The notes: generated from the letters alone by a model not told the origin. Shown: positions 7,803 through 16,955, counted from the stretch's first letter. The stretch is 64,000 nt of DNA from Allohoeflea poritis (GCF_027889715.1 NZ_JAPJZH010000007.1:124001-188000); one strand, 5' to 3'. Numbers and translations are program-made.

Positions 7803-8645
7803 CTAAATCCCGTAGTGGCCGGCGATGATGTCCCAGGCCTCGCCGGCCGTTTCGACGAAATTGAACAGTTCGAGATCGGCCGGCGATATGGTGCCGAAAT
7901 CGGCCAGTTCCTGGAAATCGATCACCTTGTGCCAGAAATCGGCACCGAAGAGGATAAAGGGCAGCGGCTCCATGCGCCCGGTCTGGATGAGCGTCAGCGC
8001 CTCGAACATCTCGTCCAGCGTGCCGAAGCCGCCCGGGAAGACGGAAATCGCCTTGGCCCGCATCAGGAAATGCATCTTGCGCACGGCGAAATAATGGAAG
8101 TTGAAGCACAGTTCCGGCGTCACATGCTCGTTCGGCGCCTGCTCATGCGGCAAAATGATGTTGAGGCCGATCGAGGGCGCCGATTCCTGCGAGGCGCCGA
8201 GATTGCCGGCCTCCATGACACCCGGCCCGCCGCCGGTCACGATAACGAATTCCCGGTTGCCGGTCTCGGCGGAGTGCCGCGAGCAGATCCGGGCGAATTT
8301 GCGCGCCTCTTCGTAATATTTCGACGCCGAGGTCAGATTGCGCCGTTGCGTTTCGTTCTTCGCCGCCCAGGCGTCCGTTCCGGGCGCAGGGATGCGGGCG
8401 CCGCCGAACATGACCACCGTCGAGCGGATACCGCGTTCGCTGAGCAGGATTTCCGGCTTCAGGAGTTCGAGCTGAAGCCTGACGGGACGCAGTTCCTCGC
8501 GGCACAGAAAATCGTCGTCGGCAAAGGCCAGGCGATAGGCCGGCGCCTCCGTCTGCGGCGTGCGTGGAACCTCGGCGGCCCGCTGACGGTCCGTGCGGTT
8601 GTCGAACAGGGGATCCCAGACTTCGTCGCTGCGTTTTGCGCCCAT
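7803..8645 (-). CDS. LOG-family (lysine-decarboxylase-like Rossmann fold) protein
   Basis: The 280-residue protein belongs to the LOG/TIGR00730 family. It has the nucleotide-binding motif VTGGGPGVMEAGNLGA and the signature PGGFGTLDEMFEALTLIQ, including the PGGxGTxxE core. Family members such as LonelyGuy cleave cytokinin or AMP-type nucleoside monophosphates at the ribose-base bond; this longer bacterial form has an extra N-terminal region of about 90 residues, so its substrate may differ, for example the PpnN-type nucleosidases. It is divergent from dapD, with a 208-base shared region, and heads the DUF2946/PCu(A)C series on the minus strand, although the 83-base gap allows separate transcription. 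Confidence 0.87.
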   Translation of the reverse strand: MGAKRSDEVWDPLFDNRTDRQRAAEVPRTPQTEAPAYRLAFADDDFLCREELRPVRLQLELLKPEILLSERGIRSTVVMFGGARIPAPGTDAWAAKNETQRRNLTSASKYYEEARKFARICSRHSAETGNREFVIVTGGGPGVMEAGNLGASQESAPSIGLNIILPHEQAPNEHVTPELCFNFHYFAVRKMHFLMRAKAISVFPGGFGTLDEMFEALTLIQTGRMEPLPFILFGADFWHKVIDFQELADFGTISPADLELFNFVETAGEAWDIIAGHYGI

Positions 8646-8707
8646 CGTTTCACTTTCACAGGTTTGGCGGGACCGATTGACGGCCCGCCCTTACTCGCTT
8701 AGAGCAT

Positions 8708-8760
8708 GTCCGGAAATTCGGATGGCTTATCCGGACCGCTGACACGCCGTAAAGACGGCG
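8708..8760. repeat. Pair of inverted repeats in the LOG/dapD intergenic region
   Basis: Two hairpins lie side by side in the divergent promoter region: GTCCGGA (8708-8714) pairs with TCCGGAC (8730-8736), and CGCCGT (8745-8750) pairs with ACGGCG (8755-8760) around a 4-base loop. The left edge reads AGAGCATGTCCGGAAA, similar in style to short palindromic intergenic repeats common in Rhizobiales genomes. Only this copy was noticed in the window, so assignment to a repeat family is tentative. Confidence 0.4.
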
Positions 8761-8853
8761 CAGTACTACAGAATATGCCATTGCCGGGGGTCAACAATGG
8801 TCGCCCCCAACAATAATGCGTGACCGTTAAGGAATAACTCCAAGGAACAACCC

Positions 8854-9711
8854 ATGAGCACGACCGACCTTGTCGCCCTGGAATCCACCATCGACGCGGC
8901 ATTTGACGACCGCGACAATGTCAGCACAGGAACGCGCGGCGAAATCCGCGACGCCGTGGATGAGGCGCTCAATCTTCTCGATCACGGCGCCGTCAGGGTG
9001 GCCGAAAAGGGCGAAGACGGCAATTGGAAGGTAAATCAATGGTTAAAGAAGGCCGTCCTGCTTTCGTTCCGGCTCAACCCGATGGATGTCATCAAGGGCG
9101 GCCCGGGCGATGCGAGCTGGTGGGACAAGGTGCCTTCGAAATTCGACGGCTGGAGCACCCATGAGTTCGAAAAGGCCGGTTTTCGCGCCGTGCCGAACTG
9201 TACCGTGCGCCGCTCCGCCTTCATCGCGCCGAATGTCGTGCTGATGCCGTCCTTCGTCAATCTTGGCGCCTATGTGGACGAAGGCACGATGGTTGACACC
9301 TGGGCGACCGTCGGCTCCTGCGCGCAAATCGGCAAGAATGTCCACCTGTCCGGCGGCGTCGGCATTGGCGGCGTGCTCGAGCCGTTGCAGGCCGGCCCCG
9401 TCGTGATCGAGGACAATTGCTTCATCGGCGCACGCTCGGAAGTGGTCGAAGGCTGCATCGTGCGCGAGGGCTCGGTCCTCGGTATGGGTGTCTTCATCGG
9501 CCAGTCCACGAAGATCGTCGACCGCGAGACGGGCGATGTATTCTATGGCGAAGTTCCGCCCTATTCGGTCGTCGTGGCAGGCTCCATACCGGGCAGCAAG
9601 ACCACGGCCGGCGGCAATGCCGCTCCGCATTTGTACTGCGCCGTGATCGTCAAGCGCGTCGATGAGAAAACGCGCGCGAAAACCGGCATCAACGAGCTGC
9701 TGCGCGACTGA
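8854..9711 (+). CDS. dapD: 2,3,4,5-tetrahydropyridine-2,6-dicarboxylate N-succinyltransferase
   Basis: DapD transfers succinyl from succinyl-CoA to tetrahydrodipicolinate, entering the succinylase branch of meso-diaminopimelate and lysine synthesis. The 285-residue protein has an N-terminal helical domain (residues 1-100) and a left-handed beta-helix of hexapeptide repeats (about 110-240), with the family regions [33 protein letters not shown]-like, [15 protein letters not shown] and [15 protein letters not shown]. An AAGGA lies seven bases upstream of the start. It leads an operon dapD, DUF805, dapE and a membrane protein; only two bases separate it from the DUF805 gene. Diaminopimelate is also needed for peptidoglycan. 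Confidence 0.97.
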   Translation: MSTTDLVALESTIDAAFDDRDNVSTGTRGEIRDAVDEALNLLDHGAVRVAEKGEDGNWKVNQWLKKAVLLSFRLNPMDVIKGGPGDASWWDKVPSKFDGWSTHEFEKAGFRAVPNCTVRRSAFIAPNVVLMPSFVNLGAYVDEGTMVDTWATVGSCAQIGKNVHLSGGVGIGGVLEPLQAGPVVIEDNCFIGARSEVVEGCIVREGSVLGMGVFIGQSTKIVDRETGDVFYGEVPPYSVVVAGSIPGSKTTAGGNAAPHLYCAVIVKRVDEKTRAKTGINELLRD

Positions 9712-9713
9712 AC

Positions 9714-10115
9714 ATGACCAGCAGCGCTCCGGCACCGCCAGGCAGGCCCGCGCCGACGATGCGCTGGTTCTTCCTCGGCCTGTCGGGGCGGATCAGCCGC
9801 CTGCCCTATCTGTTGGGTATTTTGTTCCTGATGGCGGTCAGCGGCTTCATCATCGGCCGGCTTGCCTCGGTGCCCGAGCAGAGCGGCGCGGCGGCGTTCT
9901 GGGCGCTCGTCGCCCTGTCGTTCGGTCTCTTGTCGATCTGGGCGATGGTGGCGATTTCGGTCAAGCGCCTTCACGACATGAATGTGCCCGGCGCCCTTGC
10001 GATCTGCCTGTTCGTTCCGGCGGTCTCCTTCATCACGGTCATCGTGCTGTGCCTGTGGCCGGGAAACGGCGGCCCCAACCGCTTCGGCAAGGACGAGAAC
10101 CGGCCGGCGCAGTAA
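9714..10115 (+). CDS. DUF805 membrane protein
   Basis: The 133-residue protein matches the DUF805 pattern: a short N-terminus leading into FLGLSGRISRLPYLLG, three or four membrane helices, the conserved VKRLHDMN-x-PG motif after the third helix, and the C-terminal signature WPGNGGPNRFGKD. No biochemical function is established for the family. It begins two bases after the dapD stop and precedes dapE by 77 bases, so it is probably co-transcribed with the lysine/diaminopimelate genes; this gene order is common in Rhizobiales, but the reason is unknown. Confidence 0.88.
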   Translation: MTSSAPAPPGRPAPTMRWFFLGLSGRISRLPYLLGILFLMAVSGFIIGRLASVPEQSGAAAFWALVALSFGLLSIWAMVAISVKRLHDMNVPGALAICLFVPAVSFITVIVLCLWPGNGGPNRFGKDENRPAQ

Positions 10116-10192
10116 ATTGGGTGACATTCGCGGCGCGGAATTTGAGTCATCAACCGCTTCCATCCAATGCCATCATGTTCTAAGCCTCGGAC

Positions 10193-11374
10193 ATGACCGA
10201 CAATCCCGTTGAAAATCTCGCCGCCCTGATCCGTTGCGCATCCGTGACACCACGTGACGCGGGCGCGCTCGATTCGCTCACCGCGATGCTGGAGCCGCTC
10301 GGATTTGCCGTCGAGCGGATCGCCTTCGCAGAAGACGGAACCGAAACGGTCGACAATCTCTATGCGCGGCTCGGCAAGAGCGGACCGCATCTGATGTTCG
10401 CCGGCCATACCGATGTGGTGCCTGCCGGCAATGAGGCCGACTGGTCGCATCCGCCTTTCGCGGCGCAGATCGACAGCGGCATGCTCTTCGGCCGCGGGGC
10501 GGTCGATATGAAGGGCGGGATCGCCTGTTTCGTCGCGGCCGTTGCCCGCCATCTCAAATCAAACGGTGCGCCCGCCGGATCGATTTCGCTCCTCATCACC
10601 GGCGACGAGGAGGGACCCGCGATCAACGGCACGCGCAAGCTGGTCGAATGGGCATCGCAGAAGGGCGAGCAATGGGACGGCTGCATCGTCGGCGAGCCGA
10701 CCAATCCGAACGTGCTCGGCGACATGATCAAGATCGGGCGGCGCGGATCGATGAGCGGAACGCTGACGGTCAACGGCACGCAGGGACACGCCGCCTATCC
10801 GCATCTTGCCGACAATCCCGTGCGCGCACTTATTCCGATGCTGGAAAGCCTGATCGACCCGGAACTCGACAGCGGCACGAACCGCTTCCCGCCGACAAAC
10901 CTGGAAATCACCACCGTCGATGTCGGCAATCCGGCGCTCAACGTCATTCCAGCCAAGGCAAGCGCCAGTTTCAATGTGCGCTTCAACGACACATGGACCG
11001 CCGAAAGCCTGCGGGCGGAGATCGAACGCCGGCTAGCGGAGGCAGGAAGAGACGACCGTTTGCGGCCCGGCCGCGACGCGGCGGACTACACGCTCGTGTG
11101 GCGCGACCGCCCCTCGCCGGTTTTCCTGACACGCGACGAGACGCTCATCGAAACACTTGCCGGCGCGGTCGAGGCCCGAACCGGCCGGCGTCCGGAACTG
11201 TCCACCACGGGCGGCACATCGGATGCGCGATTCATCAAGGATTATTGCCCGGTCGTCGAGTTCGGCCTCGTCGGACAGACCATGCACATGGTGGACGAAC
11301 GTGTTGCTCTGACGGATCTGGAGGAACTGACCGGCATCTACGAGACGTTCCTGCAACGCTGGTTCGCGGTGTGA
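10193..11374 (+). CDS. dapE: Succinyl-diaminopimelate desuccinylase
   Basis: DapE hydrolyses N-succinyl-LL-diaminopimelate to succinate and LL-diaminopimelate with two zinc ions. The 393-residue M20-family protein has the first metal motif [10 protein letters not shown], the bridging Asp in [10 protein letters not shown], the catalytic Glu pair in [11 protein letters not shown], the dimerisation domain (about 180-300) with [13 protein letters not shown], and the final metal-binding His in [11 protein letters not shown]. It acts on the product formed after DapD and the DapC-type aminotransferase. Its stop overlaps the GTG start of the next gene by four bases (GTGA), indicating translational coupling. 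Confidence 0.96.
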   Translation: MTDNPVENLAALIRCASVTPRDAGALDSLTAMLEPLGFAVERIAFAEDGTETVDNLYARLGKSGPHLMFAGHTDVVPAGNEADWSHPPFAAQIDSGMLFGRGAVDMKGGIACFVAAVARHLKSNGAPAGSISLLITGDEEGPAINGTRKLVEWASQKGEQWDGCIVGEPTNPNVLGDMIKIGRRGSMSGTLTVNGTQGHAAYPHLADNPVRALIPMLESLIDPELDSGTNRFPPTNLEITTVDVGNPALNVIPAKASASFNVRFNDTWTAESLRAEIERRLAEAGRDDRLRPGRDAADYTLVWRDRPSPVFLTRDETLIETLAGAVEARTGRRPELSTTGGTSDARFIKDYCPVVEFGLVGQTMHMVDERVALTDLEELTGIYETFLQRWFAV

Positions 11375-11940
11375 CGCCCCCCAGCGCAAACGAAGTCGCC
11401 GCCTATCTCACCGGGATCGTCCGGATGGTCCGCGACGAGCCGGAAGGCCTGCATTATCTCGACCTGTCCGCAAGCGGCTTCTGGCGCTCCTTCTGGGCCT
11501 TTGCCTATTGCCTGCCCGCCTTCCTGGTCTTCTGGACGACAGACCATTTCGCGCGGCTTGTGGACGATCCTGAGGCGAAAATCGGCCTCACCTTCTTTGT
11601 CCGGTCCGCCGTCACCGATGCCGCCGGCATTGTGCTGGCGTTGCTCGCGGTCGCGCTGATCGCGCGCCCGATGGGGATTTCAGACCGGTTCGTGCAATGG
11701 GTCGTTGCCGGCAACTGGCTGGCGCTGCCGCTGGCCTATCTGATGGCGGTGGTGCAGCTGTTGTCGTTCGGCCTGTTCGGCCAGGGCGGCTCGATACTGT
11801 TGCTGGCCGCCGTCATTGCGGCCCTCATCATCAGCTGGCGGGTCGCGCGCGTCGCGCTCGGCGGTGACGGGCTGCTGGCTTTCGGGCTTCTGGTTCTCAC
11901 AGAGCTCGTCTTCATCCTTACATCGGTGCTGCTTGGGTAA
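11371..11940 (+). CDS. Hypothetical four- to five-helix membrane protein coupled to dapE
   Basis: I do not recognise a named family. The 189-residue product begins with a soluble stretch (about 30 residues, [26 protein letters not shown]) followed by the first membrane helix at [19 protein letters not shown] and about four more hydrophobic segments. The GTG at 11371 overlaps the dapE stop as GTGA; it is the only start after dapE that keeps the first helix intact. The coupling points to a role or expression level tied to dapE, but no direct link to diaminopimelate is evident. The convergent DUF1801 gene ends 8 bases downstream. Confidence 0.75.
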   Translation: MTPPSANEVAAYLTGIVRMVRDEPEGLHYLDLSASGFWRSFWAFAYCLPAFLVFWTTDHFARLVDDPEAKIGLTFFVRSAVTDAAGIVLALLAVALIARPMGISDRFVQWVVAGNWLALPLAYLMAVVQLLSFGLFGQGGSILLLAAVIAALIISWRVARVALGGDGLLAFGLLVLTELVFILTSVLLG

Positions 11941-11948
11941 GACACACC

Positions 11949-12308
11949 TCAGCCATCTCGCATCGCGCACCAGGCCGTGAAGACGGCTTTCAGCTCGCCG
12001 GCCTTTTCATCAAGGTCTTCGAGGTCCATGACCTTGAACGTGCGGGCCTCTTTTCCGTCTCCGGAAAGATTGGAAAAATCGCCGGGGATCTCAGCGCCCT
12101 TGTGGAACATCAGGCTGGCATGTTTCTTGGCTTTCGGGAAGAAACTGGCGATATTGCCCTTGTAGATGAAGGTCGGCGCCTGCCACTTGATCGCCTCGTC
12201 GATGCGCGCGTCATGGGCAAGCACAAGTTCGCGAATGGCCGCCACGACCGGCTTCATGGGATTGTCATAGGCCTCCAGCCAGCGGTCCACGTCCGGATTT
12301 CTGCTCAT
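11949..12308 (-). CDS. DUF1801 (YdhG-like) domain protein
   Basis: The 119-residue soluble protein has the DUF1801 layout: an N-terminal helix (MSRNPDVDRWLEAYDNP), the conserved LVLAHDARIDEAIKWQAPTF segment with the E-x-I-K-W-x-A-P-x-F pattern, then a small alpha/beta domain with a hydrophobic FMFHKGAEIP-like strand. Family members are widespread and uncharacterised, sometimes linked to iron or frataxin-like folds; no function can be assigned. It is divergent from the monooxygenase gene with a 185-base shared upstream region. Confidence 0.85.
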   Translation of the reverse strand: MSRNPDVDRWLEAYDNPMKPVVAAIRELVLAHDARIDEAIKWQAPTFIYKGNIASFFPKAKKHASLMFHKGAEIPGDFSNLSGDGKEARTFKVMDLEDLDEKAGELKAVFTAWCAMRDG

Positions 12309-12493
12309 GGTTCACTCCCCGGGAACGGTTACCGGATTTATAGCGCAACCGGGCACAAAGGGGCCACACCGGTGCGGGCAATCCTCGCGACAATAATTCC
12401 CATGCGCAAGCCGGCATTTCCTGTGCTATGTAACCAGCAGGCTTGGGCGGATCTTGCACTGTCCCGGCCGGACCATCCGCAGCGGGAAACGTT

Positions 12494-13987
12494 ATGGCCC
12501 AAAGTCCCTTGCTCGACGTTCTGATCATCGGCGCGGGTTTTTCCGGCGTGTGCGCCGGCATCAAGCTCAAGCAGGCGGGCATCGAGCGCTTCCGCATCTA
12601 CGACAAGGCGGACGGCATCGGCGGGACCTGGTGGCACAATGCCTATCCGGGCGCGGCCTGCGATATCCCCTCGCATCTTTACTGCTATTCGTTCGAACCC
12701 AACCCGCACTGGTCGCGGCTCTATTCGCCGCAGGACGAGATCCAGGCCTATATCGAGGGCTGCGTCGACAAATACGGTCTGCGGCCGCACTTAAACCTCG
12801 GGCGCGAGATTCGCGCCCTGCGCTTCGATGAGGCAACGGCCACCTGGGAAGCGGAGTTCACCGACGGCGAGCGGGTGCGGGCGCGCTTTGTCATCAACGG
12901 ATCGGGCGGGCTGCACAAGCCGGCGACACCGTATTTCAAGGGCGCCGAGCACTTTGCCGGCCTTGCCATGCACACGGCCGAATGGGACCGCGATTTCGAT
13001 CCGGCGGACAAGAACATCGCCATTATCGGCAGCGCGGCAAGCGCTATCCAGGTTCTGCCGGCAATCGCCGGGAAGGCCAAGTCCATCAGTCTTTACCAGC
13101 GGACGCCGAACTATATCCTGCCGCGCAAGGATTTTGCCTATTCCGACCGCTGGAAGACCCTGTTCAGGCGCATACCGCTGCTCAACCGCCTGCACCGGCT
13201 GATGATCTTCTACTACCTGGAAACACGGGTCTATCCGATCATCACCAGGGACGACTACCGGGCCAAGCGCATGGAGGAGGCCAAGCGCTATATCAAGGTG
13301 ATGACGCGCGGCCGCAAAGTCCGCGAAGCGATGGTCCCGGATTACGAGATGGGCTGCAAACGCATGCTGATCTCGGACAATTTCTTCGACGCGCTCAATT
13401 CGGACAATGTCGAACTCGTGCCGCAACCAATCAAGGAGATTACGAGAAGCGGAATCGTTTCCGCCGACGGCAAGGAGCGTTCCTTCGACGCGATCGTCTA
13501 TGCCACCGGTTTCGACATGGAGGGCCATCTCTTCAGCATCGACATAACGGGCGAAAACGGCGTTACGCTCAAACAGGCCTGGAAGGATGGGGCCAATGCC
13601 TATCACGGCGTCATGGTGCCGGGCTTTCCCAATTATTTCATGGCGACCGGTCCCAATACCGGCGTCGGAACATCGTCCGTCGTCTACATGATCGAGCAGG
13701 GCATGGGCTGGATCATGAAATGCATCCGCAAGGCAGGCACGGACAAGGTGGTCTCCGTGACGCCGGAGGCGACGACGGCCTATAATGATAAGCTCCAGTC
13801 AGCCTTTCCGGACACGGTGTGGACGTCCGGCTGCGAGAGCTGGTACCAAAGGGCCGACGGGCGCATCGACATCCTCTATCCGCATGACGCACGGACATAC
13901 CGGCGGCAGATGAAACGCATCAATCCGCGCCACGTTCGTTTCACGCCGGTTTCAAAAGCAAGCCAGACCCTTCAGGCCGCCAAATGA
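12494..13987 (+). CDS. Flavin-containing monooxygenase of the Baeyer-Villiger type
   Basis: This 497-residue flavoprotein should insert oxygen beside a carbonyl using NADPH and O2, turning ketones into esters or lactones. It has an N-terminal FAD fingerprint (IGAGFSGV, GAGFSG at about residues 13-18), a WWHNAYPGAACDIPS segment typical of class B monooxygenases, the Baeyer-Villiger fingerprint F-x-G-x3-H-x3-W-D read as FAGLAMHTAEWD at residues 154-165, and a second Rossmann motif (IIGSAASAIQ). The start at 12494 follows GGGA; an in-frame ATG 51 bases upstream adds unconserved residues. The next gene, a beta-lactamase-fold hydrolase, overlaps it by ATGA, suggesting ester formation followed by ester cleavage. 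The substrate is unknown. Confidence 0.92.
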   Translation: MAQSPLLDVLIIGAGFSGVCAGIKLKQAGIERFRIYDKADGIGGTWWHNAYPGAACDIPSHLYCYSFEPNPHWSRLYSPQDEIQAYIEGCVDKYGLRPHLNLGREIRALRFDEATATWEAEFTDGERVRARFVINGSGGLHKPATPYFKGAEHFAGLAMHTAEWDRDFDPADKNIAIIGSAASAIQVLPAIAGKAKSISLYQRTPNYILPRKDFAYSDRWKTLFRRIPLLNRLHRLMIFYYLETRVYPIITRDDYRAKRMEEAKRYIKVMTRGRKVREAMVPDYEMGCKRMLISDNFFDALNSDNVELVPQPIKEITRSGIVSADGKERSFDAIVYATGFDMEGHLFSIDITGENGVTLKQAWKDGANAYHGVMVPGFPNYFMATGPNTGVGTSSVVYMIEQGMGWIMKCIRKAGTDKVVSVTPEATTAYNDKLQSAFPDTVWTSGCESWYQRADGRIDILYPHDARTYRRQMKRINPRHVRFTPVSKASQTLQAAK

Positions 13988-15183
13988 ACGTTTCGATAAC
14001 GCTGCAAGGCTCCGCTCGGATCGAAGGCATCTGCGAACCGGGCTTCGAGCCGGTACTGGCAGCCTTCGCGGAGAATTTCGAGCATCGCGATGAAGTCGGC
14101 GCCAGCGTGTGCGTTCACGCCGGGAGCCAAATGGTCGTCGATCTTTGGGGCGGCTTTCGCGACCAGGAACGCCGGCAGGCTTGGGACCGGGACACCGTCA
14201 GCGTCGTCTATTCCTGCACCAAGGCGGCGACGGCGCTTTGCGCCCAGATCCTGATCGACCGCGGCCAGCTCGATCTGGGCGAGAAAATCTCGCATTACTG
14301 GCCGGAATTCGCCGCGAACGGCAAGGAGGACGCGACCGTCCTCATGGCGCTGAACCATACGCTCGGATTGCCGGCCCTGCGCGCGCCCGTGGTAAGAGGT
14401 GGCTTCAATGACTGGGACTATGTGACCGGTCGTCTTGCGGCGGAAGAGCCGTTCTGGAAGCCGGGCGCGAGGACCGGCTATCACATGTTTTCCTTCGGAT
14501 GGACCGTCGGCGAACTGGTGCGTCGGGTATCGGGGAAATCGCTCGGCGCCTTCTTCCGCGACGAGATCGCCGGCCCGCTCGGCCTTGATTTCTGGATCGG
14601 GCTGCCGGCGGACACGACGCCGCCGATTGCGCCGGTAATCCCCTATAAACCCGAGCCGGGCACTGAGCTGACCGATTTCGTCAGGACCCTCATTTCAGAC
14701 AGGGAATCCACGCCCCATCTCGCCTACCTCAACAATGGCCGCCACGACGCCAACAGCGCGCAGGCCCATGCGGCGGAGATCGGCGGTGCTGGCGGCATCG
14801 CCAATGCGCGGGCGCTGGCGGCGATGTACCGGCCGCTCGCCGGACGCGGCAGCGCCGACGGGCGAACACTGCTTTCAAAGGAACGCACGGCCGGCATGGC
14901 GCGGTTGTCAAGCGAAACGGAACGCGACGAGACATTGCTCATCCCGACGCGGTTCGGCCAGGGCTTCATGCTTTCCATGGACAATCGGGGCCTGCCCTCC
15001 GGCAATTCGGTGGTCATCGGCCCGGGCGCCTTCGGCCATGTCGGCATGGGCGGCAGCATCGGCTTCGCCGATCCCGAGGCCGGGCTTGCCTTCGGCTATA
15101 CGATGAACCGCCTGGGCGGCGGCATATTGCTCAATGAGCGCGGCCAGTCGCTGGTCGATGCGGCCTACGGGTGCCTGAACTGA
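13984..15183 (+). CDS. Serine hydrolase of the beta-lactamase/EstB family
   Basis: The 399-residue protein has the class C beta-lactamase fold used by EstB-type esterases. The nucleophile motif S-x-x-K is S77-C-T-K80 in VVYSCTKAATAL, the tyrosine motif is probably in GYHMFSFGWTVGELV, and a conserved C-terminal glycine block (FGHVGMGGSIGFADPEAGLAF) matches the family's H-x-G-x-G-G region. No signal peptide is seen, so it is probably a cytoplasmic carboxylesterase rather than an antibiotic-resistance enzyme. It overlaps the monooxygenase stop by four bases, and the PRPP-synthetase-like gene begins ten bases after its stop, so the three form a probable operon. Hydrolysis of the monooxygenase's ester product is inferred. 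Confidence 0.88.
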   Translation: MNVSITLQGSARIEGICEPGFEPVLAAFAENFEHRDEVGASVCVHAGSQMVVDLWGGFRDQERRQAWDRDTVSVVYSCTKAATALCAQILIDRGQLDLGEKISHYWPEFAANGKEDATVLMALNHTLGLPALRAPVVRGGFNDWDYVTGRLAAEEPFWKPGARTGYHMFSFGWTVGELVRRVSGKSLGAFFRDEIAGPLGLDFWIGLPADTTPPIAPVIPYKPEPGTELTDFVRTLISDRESTPHLAYLNNGRHDANSAQAHAAEIGGAGGIANARALAAMYRPLAGRGSADGRTLLSKERTAGMARLSSETERDETLLIPTRFGQGFMLSMDNRGLPSGNSVVIGPGAFGHVGMGGSIGFADPEAGLAFGYTMNRLGGGILLNERGQSLVDAAYGCLN

Positions 15184-15193
15184 CACGGGGCTT

Positions 15194-16189
15194 ATGAACA
15201 TCAAAGCCCCTCAACCTGGCAACGAACCGGAAACGGCAAAAATCATGGATGACACGATCCGCATTATCGGGGCTTCGTCCCACCCGGCACTGACAGAAAA
15301 GATATGCGACTATATCGGCGTCAGGCCCACAAAAACCCAGGTGCTGCGTTTCTCGAACGAAAACCTGATGGTCAAGATCGAGGAGAATGTGCGGGAAACC
15401 GACGCATTTGTCGTTCAAACGGCAAATACGCCCGTATCGGAGGGCATCATCGAGTTGCTGATAACGATCGATGCGCTCAAGCACGCATCGGCCAAGCGCA
15501 TAACGGCGGTCATCCCGTATTTTCCCTATGCCCGGTCCGACAAGAAGGACCAGCCGCGTATTTCGATCACGGCGAGGCTGATGGCCGATCTGCTCGAGAC
15601 AGCCGGCGCGGACCGCATTCTCAGCATGGATTTCCACTCGCCGCAGGTGCAGGGTTTCTTCCGCATACCGGCCGACCAGCTCAAGGCCGCGCCGCTGCTC
15701 TGCGATTATCTGCGGCAGAACCGGGACCTTGCCAACCATGTGCTGGTCGCCGGCGATGTGGGAGAGGCGAAGGAAATCGGCGCCTATGCGAACCGGTTGG
15801 GCCTGCCGATCGCAATCGTCGACAAACGCCGCGACGGAAATGACGAGAAGGCGCGCGCGGTTTCGATCATCGGCGAGGTCGCCGGCAAACATGCGCTGAT
15901 CGTCGATGACGAGGTGGCCAGCGGCGGCACGCTCATGGAGGCCGCCGATTTCGTGATGCGCCAGGGCGCGCTCTCCGTCGAAGCCGTTGCCGTGCACGGC
16001 GTTCTTTCCGGCCACTCGGTCCAGAGGATAAGCGACTCGGTGCTGAAATCGCTGGTCATATCCGACACGATCCCGCTTTCGGAGGAAAAGCGGATCGACA
16101 AGATCGAGGTCTGTTCCGTCGCCAGGCTCTTCGCCGACGCCATCATGGCCATTCACAGCGGCCGCAGCGTATCTTCGCTGTTCCTGTGA
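15194..16189 (+). CDS. Diverged ribose-phosphate pyrophosphokinase (PRPP synthetase) paralogue
   Basis: The 331-residue product follows the PRPP-synthetase fold throughout: RFSNENLMVKIEENVR, IPYFPYARSDKK (residues 112-118 carry YARSDKK), SMDFHSPQVQGFF, DKRR, and a PRPP-binding loop VDDEVASGGT at 237-246. Several functional positions differ from ordinary Prs enzymes: FSDGE is FSNEN, the ribose-phosphate/metal motif SPDxGG is AGDVGE (186-191), and the loop usually reading VDDxxDTxGT is VDDEVASGGT. It may make PRPP poorly, use another substrate, or be regulatory. A standard prs is expected elsewhere. The start could be ATG 15194 or 15245, the latter aligning better with family N-termini. It is third in the monooxygenase-hydrolase operon, an unexplained partner. 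Confidence 0.82.
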   Translation: MNIKAPQPGNEPETAKIMDDTIRIIGASSHPALTEKICDYIGVRPTKTQVLRFSNENLMVKIEENVRETDAFVVQTANTPVSEGIIELLITIDALKHASAKRITAVIPYFPYARSDKKDQPRISITARLMADLLETAGADRILSMDFHSPQVQGFFRIPADQLKAAPLLCDYLRQNRDLANHVLVAGDVGEAKEIGAYANRLGLPIAIVDKRRDGNDEKARAVSIIGEVAGKHALIVDDEVASGGTLMEAADFVMRQGALSVEAVAVHGVLSGHSVQRISDSVLKSLVISDTIPLSEEKRIDKIEVCSVARLFADAIMAIHSGRSVSSLFL

Positions 16190-16196
16190 GGTTGTG

Positions 16197-16955
16197 CTAG
16201 TCGTCCTCGCCATAAAGGGTCGAGCGGGCGCGGTTGCGCCGTGAGCGCCGCGCCAGCATGTTGAGCAGCTCGATCAGCGCCGAAAAGCCCATCGCCGCAT
16301 AGATATAGCCGCGCGGGATATGGACGCCGAAACCGTCGGCGATCAGCGCCGTGCCGATCAGCAGCAGGAAACCGAGCGCCAGCATGATGACGGTCGGATT
16401 CTTCTGCACGAAATCCGACAAGGGATCGGCGGCCAGCAGCATCGCGCCGACGGCAACGACGACGGCGATCATCATGATCGGTATGTGCGGCGTCATGCCG
16501 ACAGCCGTGATGATGCTGTCGATCGAGAACACAAGGTCCAGGGCGAGGATCTGCACGATCGCGGCGGCAAAACCCATGACGACCGCGCCATAGAGGCTCG
16601 GCGCGGGATTGGGATCGACGAGATGGTGGATCTCGCGGGTCGCCTTCCAGACCAGGAACAGGCCGCCCGAAATCAGGATGATGTCGCGCCAGGACAGTTC
16701 GTTGCCGGCGATCTCGAAGACCGGCTGCGTCAGGCGCATGATCGAGGCGATCATCGTCAGAAGCACAAGCCGGAAGACCAGTGCCAGACCGATGCCGGCC
16801 CGGCGGGCGAGCGGCCTTTGCCGCTTCGGCAGCCTGTTGGTGAGGATCGCGACGAAGACCAGGTTGTCGATGCCGAGCACGACTTCCATGACAATCAGCG
16901 TCGCCAGTGCGGCCCAGGATACGGGATCCTGGAAAAGAGTAATGAATTCTTCCAT
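16197..16955 (-). CDS. TerC-family integral membrane protein
   Basis: The 252-residue protein has seven to eight membrane helices and the TerC signature: [15 protein letters not shown] in the first helices and [16 protein letters not shown] later, each carrying acidic residues in membrane segments that are thought to bind metal. TerC proteins (Alx, MntX-like) export Mn(II) or help metallate secreted proteins, and some are tied to tellurite resistance. The start at 16955 ([11 protein letters not shown]) is the conserved one; the frame runs further upstream through 27 unconserved residues. It converges on the PRPP-synthetase-like gene with a 7-base gap. The 152-base region upstream holds a CCCGG/CCGGG hairpin (16981-16997) but no riboswitch I could support. 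Confidence 0.9.
   Translation of the reverse strand: MEEFITLFQDPVSWAALATLIVMEVVLGIDNLVFVAILTNRLPKRQRPLARRAGIGLALVFRLVLLTMIASIMRLTQPVFEIAGNELSWRDIILISGGLFLVWKATREIHHLVDPNPAPSLYGAVVMGFAAAIVQILALDLVFSIDSIITAVGMTPHIPIMMIAVVVAVGAMLLAADPLSDFVQKNPTVIMLALGFLLLIGTALIADGFGVHIPRGYIYAAMGFSALIELLNMLARRSRRNRARSTLYGEDD

Noticed and set aside
14209-14225. Antibiotic-resistance beta-lactamase
   Set aside because: S-x-x-K and the overall fold fit the family, but there is no signal peptide and the gene is coupled to a monooxygenase, so an intracellular esterase is more likely.
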